DNA from: Hyphomicrobiales bacterium
Lineage (GTDB): Bacteria > Pseudomonadota > Alphaproteobacteria > Rhizobiales > NORP267
Reading direction: 5' to 3'
Length of the DNA: 60,275 nucleotides
Assembly (NCBI GenBank): GCA_021775855.1
Contig: JAJFGZ010000042.1
Coordinates: 1-60,275, forward strand
A model generated the notes under the pieces. That model was not told the DNA's origin. It saw nothing but the letters and a program-made list of their open reading frames with translations, and ran no database searches. Both the position numbers and the translations under genes were made by a program. Shown here one piece after another: positions 51,173-59,990 of this stretch. How positions within the stretch are numbered: the first letter of the stretch is position 1; each line of letters begins with the position of its first letter.

Positions 51173-52171
51173 GGTGAACTGCATCATCAGGGTGCGCTGA
51201 AAACTCCGGAAATTATTGTCGGACAGGAGGGTCAGGATGGTCTCGCCATCCTCCGAGACGTGGTTCGCCAACCCCTCCATATTGTCGATGGTTTCGTGGC
51301 TGTTGGCGCGCAACAATTCGCGCCCAACAATGACGGTGTTCGCGCGCAATTCAGATTGATCGATCAGCCTGAGGCGCATGGCAGGGCCAAAGAGGACCGA
51401 GAAGGCTCGCTCCAGGAGGATCAGGCGGCCATCCGGTAAAATTGTCATCGCCGTGATATCGAAATCTTCGACCCGCGCGAATTGAAGTTTGACCGGGTCG
51501 CCGCCGGTGATCAGCCAGCCGGTATGGTTGCCATCGTCATCGAGATAACGTTCGGCGATAACGAGGATACTCTCGCCAAGCGGGGTCCCAGCAGGAAACT
51601 GACCGATGGATTCGAGACCCTTATTGTCCACGAAATTTGTGCTCTCCTCGGGGATCGGAATATAGGCGGCGCGCGCTAGAAACCGGGACGCTTCGAAATC
51701 ATACCGGGCGATCCGGTGGAATCGTTCAAAGGCGACCAGAATATCGCCATTTGTGGCAAACCCCAGGCCTTCGGAATCGGCTTCGTGCTTGCCCGAAATA
51801 TTTTCCCCCGGTGCGCCCAATATAGGCGCCATGCGGACATTCTCGAGACCTGCCAGCATGCCGGTACGGTAAGTTACGTTGGCTGTAATCCAGTTGCCCT
51901 CATCGGATATCGCGAGCAAGCGCGTCCCGTTTTCGCGGATGATCAAATCGGAGAGCCCGCCAAACTCTTCGTTTGGCGACCTGATTTCGATCCCGCCGCG
52001 CCATTCGAGGTCGCCAAAACGGGTCTCGGCGGGTTCAGCAAGGTCGAAAATAAGCGGCGTCGACGTGACGGGGACATCTACTGGGCGGGGTTGATTGTGG
52101 GCCGACACAATGGCTGGAAGGCCGAGGATGATGCCTAGAACAAGCAGTAGAGGCGCAAAGGTTCTCCGCAT
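51164..52171 (-). CDS. Exported esterase-like phytase-family protein
   Basis: This 335-residue protein has a signal peptide (FAPLLLVLGIILGLPAIVSA) and a beta-propeller-like domain of the 'esterase-like activity of phytase' family: GGLSDLIIRENGTRLLAISDEGNW, DSEGLGFATNGDILVAFERFHRI and NMEGLANHVSEDGETILTLLSDNNF. Activity has not been firmly defined for most members. ATG 52171 lies 5 bp after the cobT stop on the same strand. The frame is open upstream to 52252 inside cobT. Confidence 0.85.
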   Translation of the reverse strand: MRRTFAPLLLVLGIILGLPAIVSAHNQPRPVDVPVTSTPLIFDLAEPAETRFGDLEWRGGIEIRSPNEEFGGLSDLIIRENGTRLLAISDEGNWITANVTYRTGMLAGLENVRMAPILGAPGENISGKHEADSEGLGFATNGDILVAFERFHRIARYDFEASRFLARAAYIPIPEESTNFVDNKGLESIGQFPAGTPLGESILVIAERYLDDDGNHTGWLITGGDPVKLQFARVEDFDITAMTILPDGRLILLERAFSVLFGPAMRLRLIDQSELRANTVIVGRELLRANSHETIDNMEGLANHVSEDGETILTLLSDNNFRSFQRTLMMQFTLR

Positions 52172-52175
52172 ACGG

Positions 52176-54062
52176 CTAATGCAAAGTCCGGCCAGAGCGC
52201 CGCGCCTTCCGGCTGCTGCTGCGTTGCAGGTTCTCGTCGAACAATTCGGCAAGTTTTTCCGTCATCGCGCCGCCCAACTCCTCGGCATCCACCAGCGTGA
52301 TGGCATGACGGTAATAGCGGGTGACGTCGTGGCCGATACCGATAGCCAGCAATTCAATCGGCGAGCGGGTCTCGATTTCCTGGATCACCTGACGCAGATG
52401 GCGTTCAAGATAATTGCCGGTATTGACCGAAAGGGTTGAATCATCGACCGGCGCGCCGTCGGATATCACCATCAGGATGCGGCGCTGTTCGGGCCGGGCC
52501 AACAGACGATGGTACGCCCAGGTGAGCGCCTCGCCGTCGATATTTTCCTTCAACAGGCCTTCGCGCATCATCAAGCCAAGATTGCGCCGTGCGTGGCGCC
52601 ACGGCGAATCGGCGGTCTTATAGATGATATGGCGCAAGTCGTTGAGACGCCCGGGGTTTGCTTCCTTGCCCGCAGCGAGCCATTGCTCGCGCGATTGCCC
52701 GCCCTTCCAGGCGCGGGTCGTGAAGCCGAGAATTTCCACCTTGACGCCGCATCGTTCCAGCGTGCGTGCGAGAATATCGGCGCAGGTGGCCGCGACTGTG
52801 ATCGGCCTGCCGCGCATGGAGCCAGAATTGTCGAGCAGCAGGGTCACGATTGTGTCGCGAAACTCGGTATCGCGTTCGAATTTGAATGACAGCGGGTGCA
52901 GAGGATCGGTCACCAGCCGCGACAGGCGGGCGGCATCGAGGATGCCTTCCTCCAGATCGAAATCCCAGGCCCGGTTCTGCTGCGCCAGTAATTTGCGCTG
53001 CAACCGGTTGGCGAGGCGCGAGACCGCGCCCTGGAGGTTGACAAGCTGTTTGTCGAGGAAGGTCCTGAGCCGGTCGAGTTCCTCCGGGTCGCACAAATCC
53101 TCGGCATTAACGGTCTCGTCGAACTTGTTGGTGAAGACCTGGTACAGATCGCCCGGGCGCTGGTTGGAGCCATGGAAATCTGGCCGCCAGGGTTCATCTG
53201 AATCGGTTGCCGAATCCAGATCGTCCTCGCCGCCCGACATTTCTGAATCCATATCAATCGCCTCAGCGGAGCCGTCTTCGGTACTTTCCTCGCCATCGGA
53301 TTCGGCCTCGTCCATCGACGCGCTTTCGGCTTGCTGGGAGGCTTCACTTTCGGGCTGGGTATCTTCCGAATCGTCCGGCTTCTGTTCCGGTTCGTCGCTC
53401 GATTCCGCATCGGGATCCTGGCCCAATTCGTCAGCCATATCGAGGGACGCCAGCATGTCGCGGATGATCCGGGCATAGGATGTCTGGTCGTCGAGGCTTT
53501 CGTCTAACCGGTCAAATTCCGACCCAACCCGCTCTTCGACCCAGTCGCGCCATTTGTCGACAATCTTGGCGGCGCCCTGTGGCGGTGATACGCCGCCGAT
53601 GCGTTCGCGCACAAACAGGCCGAGTGCCTGGTCGAGTTGGGAAAAATCGTCCCCTTCAACCGCTGGCGCGGAACTCGTGAAATCTTTCTCGAGCATGGCC
53701 GAGATATTGTTGGCGATGCCCTCCATCCGCTTGCAGCCGATGGCCTCCACGCGGGCCTGCTCGACGGCTTCGAAGACGGCGCGGGCGTTGGCACCCTCAG
53801 GCATCATTTTCCGATGGATCGCCGGATCGTGGCAGGCGGCGCGTAACGCAACTGAGTCCGACTGCCCTCGCGTAACCGCTACATCTGTGGCGCTCATGGC
53901 GCGCGGTGGATCTGGCAGATAGGCTTTGTCGCCGTCAATTCCGGTATTGTCGTTGCCAAAAGCAACTTCGAGATCGGGATTGCCGGCGATAGCCCGGAGC
54001 GTGCCGGAAATGGCCTGCTTGAAGGGTTCGTTCGGGTTTGCGCGCGGCTTGATCGGGGGCAC
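52176..54062 (-). CDS. cobT: Cobaltochelatase subunit CobT
   Basis: This 628-residue protein starts at GTG 54062. The middle (about 215-300) is a long acidic Ser/Glu/Asp/Gln-rich linker typical of CobT. The C-terminal third is a VWA domain with the MIDAS motif [11 protein letters not shown] and the later [13 protein letters not shown]. With CobS it forms the AAA+ chaperone part of the aerobic cobaltochelatase that inserts cobalt into hydrogenobyrinate diamide with CobN. It lies 31 bp after cobS. CobN is not in this window. Ecm, encoded in the same window, needs the resulting cofactor. Confidence 0.94.
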   Translation of the reverse strand: MPPIKPRANPNEPFKQAISGTLRAIAGNPDLEVAFGNDNTGIDGDKAYLPDPPRAMSATDVAVTRGQSDSVALRAACHDPAIHRKMMPEGANARAVFEAVEQARVEAIGCKRMEGIANNISAMLEKDFTSSAPAVEGDDFSQLDQALGLFVRERIGGVSPPQGAAKIVDKWRDWVEERVGSEFDRLDESLDDQTSYARIIRDMLASLDMADELGQDPDAESSDEPEQKPDDSEDTQPESEASQQAESASMDEAESDGEESTEDGSAEAIDMDSEMSGGEDDLDSATDSDEPWRPDFHGSNQRPGDLYQVFTNKFDETVNAEDLCDPEELDRLRTFLDKQLVNLQGAVSRLANRLQRKLLAQQNRAWDFDLEEGILDAARLSRLVTDPLHPLSFKFERDTEFRDTIVTLLLDNSGSMRGRPITVAATCADILARTLERCGVKVEILGFTTRAWKGGQSREQWLAAGKEANPGRLNDLRHIIYKTADSPWRHARRNLGLMMREGLLKENIDGEALTWAYHRLLARPEQRRILMVISDGAPVDDSTLSVNTGNYLERHLRQVIQEIETRSPIELLAIGIGHDVTRYYRHAITLVDAEELGGAMTEKLAELFDENLQRSSSRKARRSGRTLH

Positions 54063-54093
54063 AATCAGCTTTCCGGGTTGGCGTCGTCGGGTT

Positions 54094-55092
54094 TTAGTCG
54101 ATCGCTATTGCGGGTGAACTGGATTCGGGCAGTTCCTCATTGAAACAGCGCTGATAGAACTCGGCGACGAGGCTGCGTTCCAGCTCGTCACAGCGGTTCA
54201 CGAAAGACAGCCGGAAGGCCAGTCCGATATCCTCGAATATTTCGGCATTCTCAGCCCAGGTCAGCACGGTGCGCGGGCTCATGACGGTCGAGATATCGCC
54301 GTTCATAAAGGCGCTGCGGGTCAGGTCTGCGACCCGGACCATTTTGGAAATGGTTTCGCGGCCCTCTTCGTTTGCGAACGATTTGGCCTTGGCGGCGACA
54401 ATATTTACTTCGTCGTCATGAGGCAGATAGTTAAGGGTCGTGACGATCGACCAGCGGTCCATCTGACCCTGATTGATTTGCTGGGTACCGTGGTACAGCC
54501 CGGACGTATCTCCGAGCCCCACCGTATTGGTGGTGGCGAACAGGCGGAAGGCCGGGTGCGGCCGGAGCACCCTGTTCTGATCCAGAAGGGTCATTTTGCC
54601 GGATACTTCCAGCACGCGCTGGATAACGAACATCACGTCGGGACGCCCGGCATCATATTCGTCGAATACCAGGGCGGTGTTCGATTGTAGCGCCCAAGGG
54701 AGAATGCCTTCGCGAAATTCCGTGACCTGTTTGCCGTCTTTGATGACGATGGCGTCCTTGCCAATCAGGTCGATGCGCGAAATGTGGCTATCCAGATTGA
54801 CCCGGACGCACGGCCAATTCAGTCGCGCCGCGATCTGTTCGATATGGGTCGATTTCCCGGTGCCGTGGTAGCCCTGCACCATAACCCGCCGGTTGTGGGA
54901 AAAACCGGCCAGGATCGCGAGGGTTGTTTCCTGGTTGAACAGATAATCGGGGTCGATATCCGGGACATGGTCGTCGGACTTGGAGAAGGCCGGAACTTTT
55001 AATTCGCTCTCGATACCAAACAACTGACGGACCGAAACTTCAATATCCGGTGACGTGTTTTGGACTTCGGCTGTGGAGACCTGTGGGGCCAT
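54094..55092 (-). CDS. cobS: Cobaltochelatase subunit CobS (AAA+ ATPase)
   Basis: This 332-residue AAA+ protein has the family's N-terminal [18 protein letters not shown], Walker [10 protein letters not shown], Walker [11 protein letters not shown] and the sensor segment [35 protein letters not shown] 55092 follows AGAGGAAAC; the frame continues upstream by 4 codons. With CobT it supplies ATP hydrolysis for cobalt insertion in aerobic B12 synthesis. It is the upstream gene of the cobS-cobT-esterase-like unit. Confidence 0.95.
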   Translation of the reverse strand: MAPQVSTAEVQNTSPDIEVSVRQLFGIESELKVPAFSKSDDHVPDIDPDYLFNQETTLAILAGFSHNRRVMVQGYHGTGKSTHIEQIAARLNWPCVRVNLDSHISRIDLIGKDAIVIKDGKQVTEFREGILPWALQSNTALVFDEYDAGRPDVMFVIQRVLEVSGKMTLLDQNRVLRPHPAFRLFATTNTVGLGDTSGLYHGTQQINQGQMDRWSIVTTLNYLPHDDEVNIVAAKAKSFANEEGRETISKMVRVADLTRSAFMNGDISTVMSPRTVLTWAENAEIFEDIGLAFRLSFVNRCDELERSLVAEFYQRCFNEELPESSSPAIAID

Positions 55093-55158
55093 GTTTCCTC
55101 TCATCCACCCCTAAAAGGTGCGCTTTATTTCAAGTTCAAATTTATTGTTCCAGGGGTT

Positions 55159-55761
55159 TTAGCAAAAACCGGCACTCTTAAGATAGTTATATGCCTGAAT
55201 TATTTCGCGCAATTTATCTTCACTTCCCCGGTCCCCGCCATTGGCGTCCGGGTGGTGGCGCTTGACCAGCTGCTTGTAGCGAATTTTTATTTCATCGCCG
55301 CTTGCCATCTCGTCCAGATTGAGGGCGGTCAGGGATTTTCGCTCTACGTTGCGAATCGGACGGTTGCCCGCATTCTTGCTATCGGGGCCCTCGGATCCGC
55401 CAAGAAGCACAAAGGGATCGGTCACGTTGCGTGGCCCGGCGCGGGTTTTACGGTCCTTCTCCCCTTTGCCGTTTTGCGCCATATCCCAGGTTGGCCGGTG
55501 ACCGGTCACGGCTGATTCCTGATATTGCTTCAACTCGGTATCGTTCATGCCGGAAAAATAATTGTAGGACTTGTTGTATTCGCGCACGTGGTTGATGCAA
55601 AAGCGGAAATACTCTCCCTCATGGTTGCGCCCCCGGGGCGCTGGGTGGGTGCCGGGTTTTTCGCAACCCTGCCACGCGCAGCGCGGTCCGTCGGTCTTGC
55701 GGGTGCGGTCTTTATCGGGCTTGACCCGGATCGCATCAAAATATTTCGAGTTCAGATTCAT
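55159..55761 (-). CDS. J-domain protein with N-terminal Cys/His cluster
   Basis: This 200-residue protein has a J domain at its C-terminus: a helix with EIKIRYKQLVKRHHPDANGGDRGSEDKLREIIQAYNYL, where HPD is the Hsp70-stimulating motif. The N-terminal half has a cluster CAWQGCEKPGTH and FCINHV that could bind zinc. It would act as a co-chaperone of DnaK. In alphaproteobacteria this gene commonly lies between cobS and bolA, as here. ATG 55761 starts it. Confidence 0.9.
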   Translation of the reverse strand: MNLNSKYFDAIRVKPDKDRTRKTDGPRCAWQGCEKPGTHPAPRGRNHEGEYFRFCINHVREYNKSYNYFSGMNDTELKQYQESAVTGHRPTWDMAQNGKGEKDRKTRAGPRNVTDPFVLLGGSEGPDSKNAGNRPIRNVERKSLTALNLDEMASGDEIKIRYKQLVKRHHPDANGGDRGSEDKLREIIQAYNYLKSAGFC

Positions 55762-55894
55762 GGTTGCGATTATGATTTGCTCGGCACGGGTTCACAAGTG
55801 ACACATTGTTACAACTTGCAGATTTTGCTCCACCGAATGATATATGAGGGCCAAACCACGCCTGTCCATAGTAAAAATCAATCGAGGGTCCGCA

Positions 55895-56161
55895 ATGTCG
55901 ATGTCCGAAGTTATCACGCGCAAACTAACCGAAGCCCTAACGCCGGCTGCCTTGGAGGTGATCGACGAATCACATCTGCACGAAGGCCATGCGGGCCACC
56001 GGCAGGGTGGCGAGAGCCATTTTCGAGTGAAAATCGTGGCCGATGCCTTCGCCGGCAAATCGTTGGTGGACCGCCACCGGTTGGTAAATGAAGTTTTGGC
56101 GGAGGAATTGTCGGGGCAAGTTCATGCCCTTGCGATCAAGGCGGAGGCGACCGGCAATTAA
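55895..56161 (+). CDS. bolA: BolA-family protein
   Basis: This 88-residue protein matches the short BolA fold: MSMSEVITRKLTEALTPAALEVIDESHLHEGHAG, then HFRVKIVADAFAGKSLVDRHRLVNEVLAEEL with VHALAIKA. BolA proteins bind [2Fe-2S] clusters with monothiol glutaredoxins through conserved His, and some regulate transcription. The frame extends upstream to 55844, but ATG 55895 is preferred. The GNAT gene begins 1 nt after its stop. It is divergent from the J-domain gene. Confidence 0.94.
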   Translation: MSMSEVITRKLTEALTPAALEVIDESHLHEGHAGHRQGGESHFRVKIVADAFAGKSLVDRHRLVNEVLAEELSGQVHALAIKAEATGN

Positions 56162-56162
56162 A

Positions 56163-56612
56163 ATGATTGCTGAATCCATAGACGCGAGTGAACCTGGTTT
56201 CATCAATCTGCTCGAAGCAGAGGATTTGCCAACCGAAGATCTTTGCGGTGGTTCGAAGCTTTATTTCGGGTACCGGGATACGCGCGGCGCTTTGCTCGCA
56301 GCCGGCGGTCTCGAATTGTGCGGATCAAGCGCCATCCTTCGTTCCTGCGTTGTCGTGCCAGACCAAAAGGGGAAGGGATTAGGCGGGCGGTTGATCGCGG
56401 CAATCATCGATACCGCTCGTGAACGGCACCTAGATCAGCTATTCCTGCTGACCGAATCTGCGTCCGGGTTTTTTTTGAAACACGGGTTCCAGGTGACTGA
56501 CCGCAATTTGGTGCCGGCCGAAATTGCTGCTTCAGCTCAGTTTTCCGAAATTTGTCCCCAGAGCGCGGTGGCTATGATGCTACCGTTGGACGCGTTGCCG
56601 CCGCGAGTTTGA
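56163..56612 (+). CDS. GNAT N-acetyltransferase, ArsN2-like
   Basis: This 149-residue protein has the GNAT acetyl-CoA binding segment VVVPDQKGKGLGGRLIAAI, followed by LFLLTESASGFFLKHGFQVTDRNLVPAEI and the tail QFSEICPQSAVAM. That last pattern is characteristic of the small ArsN2-type enzymes found in many arsenic operons. No other arsenic genes are here, so the substrate is open. The start ATG 56163 lies 1 nt after the bolA stop, giving a coupled pair. Its 3' end overlaps the convergent CorC-like gene by 41 bp. Confidence 0.82.
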   Translation: MIAESIDASEPGFINLLEAEDLPTEDLCGGSKLYFGYRDTRGALLAAGGLELCGSSAILRSCVVVPDQKGKGLGGRLIAAIIDTARERHLDQLFLLTESASGFFLKHGFQVTDRNLVPAEIAASAQFSEICPQSAVAMMLPLDALPPRV

Positions 56613-57870
56613 CCGGGGTCAGACGGATCGAAGTTAGCTGGTTGCGCTGTTTGCCGAGCACTTCGAATTTGAAACTGTGGAATGTAAAAACCTGCCCCAC
56701 ATCCGGGATAATCCGGGCCTCGTGTATGACGAGCCCGGCGATAGTGGTGGCTTCGTCTTCCGGCAGGTGCCAATCGAGTGCACGGTTGATATCTCGGATC
56801 GGGATGGCCCCGTCGATTATCGTCGAGCCGTCCGGTTGCTGGCGCAGACCGACAATGTCCACATCGTGTTCGTCGGATATTTCACCGACAATCTCTTCCA
56901 GAATATCTTCAAGGGTGACGACCCCCATCACCTCGCCATACTCGTCCACGGCGACAGCGAAATGAGTTTTGCGTTTGAGGAAGGCGCCGAGCTGATCCTG
57001 CAGGGATGTGGTCTCAGGCACGAACCACGGTCGCGTTGAAATCTTGGTCAGGTCAATATTCTTGGTCTGGCCCTTGACCCGGGCAAGTTCCTTGGCCAGA
57101 TCGCGGGTATGCAGGACGCCGCTGAAATTATCAGGCTCCCCTGACCATAGCGGGATCCGCGAAAACTGGCTTTGCAGGATTTCCTCGATCGCCATCTCAA
57201 CCGGTTGGTCGGCGTCCACTGCGATGACGTCGGTGCGGTGGACCATGACGTCGGCGATATCCATTTCGTCCAGATTGAGGATTCCGCCGAGCATATCGCG
57301 GTCGTCTTTGATTACACCACCTTCCCTATGGTGGAGTTCGATCGTACCGCGGATATCTTCACGCGGGGACAGGAGGTTTCCTTCAGAACCGAGCCGGGAC
57401 CCGCCGAGTCGGAGGAGAAGCCGTACGATGAATTGAACGATGGCGACGAACGGCGACAATAGTTTGACGATCAGTTGCACCAGCGGTGCAATTCTGAGTG
57501 CGCCCTGGTCTGAATTTGCCAGCGCGTAGGTTTTCGGCAGGACTTCGGAAAATACCAGAACCAGAGCTGTCATGATCAGGGTGGCGTAGGCCACGCCTAC
57601 ATCGCCGAAAATATTAAGCAGGATGTTTGTGCTTAGAGCGGACGCCAGGATATTCACCAGGTTGTTGCCGAGCAGCAATGCGCCGATCAGCTTATCGCGG
57701 GACTCGAGAAGTTCGTTGACCCGTCCGGCGCGGGTATCCCCGTTTTTTTCCAATTGCTGCATGCGCGCTTTCGAAACCGCGGTGAGGGCGGTCTCGGAGC
57801 CGGAAAAAAATGCCGAGAGGGCAAGGAGAGCGATGATGGCACCCAATGTGATGCCGAGTGTAAGGGTCAT
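56572..57870 (-). CDS. HlyC/CorC (CNNM/DUF21) family transporter
   Basis: This 432-residue protein has an N-terminal CNNM/DUF21 membrane domain (three to four helices; FFSGSETALTAVSKARMQQLEKNGD is the conserved start). Two CBS domains follow, with MVHRTDVIAVDADQ and the VDEYGEVMGVVTLEDILEEIVGEI motif, and then a CorC_HlyC domain. The family is linked to magnesium or cobalt transport or its regulation. ATG 57870 starts it. aroB ends 11 bp upstream on the same strand, so it may be in the aroK-aroB operon. Confidence 0.92.
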   Translation of the reverse strand: MTLTLGITLGAIIALLALSAFFSGSETALTAVSKARMQQLEKNGDTRAGRVNELLESRDKLIGALLLGNNLVNILASALSTNILLNIFGDVGVAYATLIMTALVLVFSEVLPKTYALANSDQGALRIAPLVQLIVKLLSPFVAIVQFIVRLLLRLGGSRLGSEGNLLSPREDIRGTIELHHREGGVIKDDRDMLGGILNLDEMDIADVMVHRTDVIAVDADQPVEMAIEEILQSQFSRIPLWSGEPDNFSGVLHTRDLAKELARVKGQTKNIDLTKISTRPWFVPETTSLQDQLGAFLKRKTHFAVAVDEYGEVMGVVTLEDILEEIVGEISDEHDVDIVGLRQQPDGSTIIDGAIPIRDINRALDWHLPEDEATTIAGLVIHEARIIPDVGQVFTFHSFKFEVLGKQRNQLTSIRLTPVKLAAATRPTVAS

Positions 57871-57880
57871 ATCCGTTGGT

Positions 57881-59035
57881 TCAGGTTTGGCTGCATTTCG
57901 CCGTCATGAAGGAATGGAGCTGGTCGTCGGGGATGGCATTGGTCACGAAAGCGGATCCGATGTCGCCGAGCATGATGAAATTCAGTTTACCGTCACGTAC
58001 TTTCTTGTCCTGCTGCATCAATCCGATCAATTTGCCGGCACCCGGCAATTGCCCCGGTATGTCGCCAATCTGGGTTGGCAGTTGGGCAATTTCAAGATGG
58101 GCTTTGATGCGCTCCGGCACTTCGTCACTGCACATTCCGAGGTCGGCCGATAGTTGCGCCGCCAGCACCATGCCGATCGCAACCGCCTCACCGTGGTTCA
58201 GCCTGCCATCATACTGGGTAGCCGCTTCGAGCACATGACCAAAGGTGTGGCCGAGATTGAGCAGGGCGCGTACGCCGTGCTCGCGTTCGTCGCGGGCAAC
58301 GTAGTCGGCCTTGGCTTCACACGCCGTGCGGATGGCATGAATCCGGGCCGCCCTGTCACCTGCGAGCAAGGCGGGTCCGTTGGCCTCAAGCCAGGAAAAA
58401 AAGCCGGAATCGCCGATCAGTCCGTATTTAATAATTTCAGCGTAGCCTGCGCGCAGCTCGCGTTCCGGCAGGGTCTCGAGGGTGCCGGTATCGGCGATCA
58501 CCAGGCCGGGCTGATGGAACGCCCCCACAAGATTTTTGCCGCGCGGCGTATTGATCCCGGTCTTGCCGCCAACTGACGAATCCACCTGGGCCAGCAGGCT
58601 TGTGGGGATCTGTACAAATTCAACACCGCGGAGCGCGATCGCGGCGCCAAACCCCGCCAGATCGCCGATTACCCCGCCGCCAAAGGCAACCAACAGATCA
58701 CTCCGTTCCGATCCCGCGCCAAGGGCGAAATCGACTACCTGCTCAAGCGCGTCAAACGACTTTGTGGCTTCGCCGGGGGCAAGCGTGATTTTGCTGATCG
58801 CCAATCCGCTTGTATCCAGAGATTGCTGCAGCGCGGCGCCATGATGCGCGTCGACATTCTGGTCGGTAACAATCACGAGCTTGCGCCGTCCGAACCGCTC
58901 CACAATCAACTCGCCCGCCCGGCCAAGCAACCCTGGTCCGATTAGTATATCGTAGGCGCGCTTTCCCAACCCGACGGTTACGCGATTGGTGGCAGCGTCG
59001 CGTTCAGTTTTGGACACGGTTTTGATCCCGGTCAT
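57881..59035 (-). CDS. aroB: 3-dehydroquinate synthase
   Basis: This 384-residue enzyme converts DAHP to 3-dehydroquinate, the second step of the shikimate pathway. The NAD-binding region VAFGGGVIGDLAGFGAAIALRGVEFVQIPTSLLAQVDSSVGGKTGINTPRGKNLVG and the zinc ligands in AEIIKYGLI, LNLGHTFGHVLE and LNHGEAVAIG are intact. Its ATG overlaps the aroK stop (ATGA), giving translational coupling. The order aroK-aroB is standard. Confidence 0.97.
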   Translation of the reverse strand: MTGIKTVSKTERDAATNRVTVGLGKRAYDILIGPGLLGRAGELIVERFGRRKLVIVTDQNVDAHHGAALQQSLDTSGLAISKITLAPGEATKSFDALEQVVDFALGAGSERSDLLVAFGGGVIGDLAGFGAAIALRGVEFVQIPTSLLAQVDSSVGGKTGINTPRGKNLVGAFHQPGLVIADTGTLETLPERELRAGYAEIIKYGLIGDSGFFSWLEANGPALLAGDRAARIHAIRTACEAKADYVARDEREHGVRALLNLGHTFGHVLEAATQYDGRLNHGEAVAIGMVLAAQLSADLGMCSDEVPERIKAHLEIAQLPTQIGDIPGQLPGAGKLIGLMQQDKKVRDGKLNFIMLGDIGSAFVTNAIPDDQLHSFMTAKCSQT

Positions 59036-59628
59036 GTGAGCTTTTCCCGCTCTGGAATTCCGCTGGGCGCGGTTTCAAGGTAATCCCCAATCCCCAACAG
59101 GATTTCGCTGACGACCTGATCGTGAGGCACATCGCGTGCGTGCGCGGTAATATCGGCCCGGGCGTAGATTGGGTCGCGGGTCGATATCAGATCACGCAGC
59201 ACCTGTTTCGGGTTTTCGGTTTTCAGCAAAGGCCGGTGTGAGCGTCGGCTGACCCGTCTGAACAGGGTGTCGAAATCGGCTTGTAGCCAGATCGAAATCC
59301 CGTGCTGTGCAATTTGATCCCGGATGATTTCGCTCATGAATGCCCCGCCGCCGCTCGCGAGTACGCGCGGACCTTCCTCCAAAAGCCGCAGGAAAACCCG
59401 CTGTTCCCCGGCACGAAAATGTTCCTCGCCGTATGCTGCAAAAATATCTGCGACGCTTTGGCCGGCGGCTTTCTCGATCTCCGAATCCACGTCCACGAAC
59501 GGCAGACCGACCCGCATGGCCAGTCGCCGGCCAATCGTTGTTTTACCGGCGCCCATCATGCCCACCAACACGAGGCTGCGGTCTCCGAGATTATGGCGTA
59601 CCCCGTCGGGTGCCTTCGCAAAGGGCAT
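59032..59628 (-). CDS. aroK: Shikimate kinase
   Basis: This 198-residue kinase phosphorylates shikimate at the 3-hydroxyl. The P-loop is VGMMGAGKTTIGRRLA. The shikimate-binding Asp is in FVDVDSEIEKAAGQSVADIF, and the Arg and Gly-rich SGGGAF segments follow, with the lid Arg in RSHRPLL. ATG 59628 has GGAGG 6 nt upstream and replaces an upstream open frame to 59742. It is coupled to aroB by ATGA overlap. Confidence 0.96.
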   Translation of the reverse strand: MPFAKAPDGVRHNLGDRSLVLVGMMGAGKTTIGRRLAMRVGLPFVDVDSEIEKAAGQSVADIFAAYGEEHFRAGEQRVFLRLLEEGPRVLASGGGAFMSEIIRDQIAQHGISIWLQADFDTLFRRVSRRSHRPLLKTENPKQVLRDLISTRDPIYARADITAHARDVPHDQVVSEILLGIGDYLETAPSGIPEREKLT

Positions 59629-59815
59629 TCCAAGCCTCCAGAAAGGGATTTCGACCCTAAATTCCACATCAATTGCCCCACCGCAATGGAAATTGCAGCC
59701 TAATGTTAAGGGACCCGGAGGATTAGTTCGAAAAAGGCACACTCTATGCTATCTCACAAGGGTAATTTCGAGTCATAGTGCTCGGACACTTACACTTCGG
59801 GAGAGATGCGGGACT

Positions 59816-59959
59816 ATGCCAAGTCTTTTGAAATTTCTAACCTTTGTCGGCGTGCTTGTCGGGATCGCGTTTGGGACGATGTTCGCGCTTGCCGAATTCA
59901 TCGAGCCCGAGCAGAGCGAAGTCACCTATAAAATTCCAAATCGTGATATGAATCAGTGA
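59816..59959 (+). CDS. 47-residue single-pass membrane protein
   Basis: ATG 59816 follows CGGGAGAGATGCGGGACT, which contains a GGGAGAG ribosome site, and codes for 47 residues. A hydrophobic helix (about 7-27, FVGVLVGIAFGTMFALAEFI) is followed by a short acidic and polar tail (EPEQSEVTYKIPNRD). It lies divergent from aroK and 31 bp before xerD. I do not know a function. The longer frame upstream is an antisense shadow of aroK. Confidence 0.7.
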   Translation: MPSLLKFLTFVGVLVGIAFGTMFALAEFIEPEQSEVTYKIPNRDMNQ

Positions 59960-59990
59960 TCTATACTCCATCCAGATCTGGGATTTAGAT

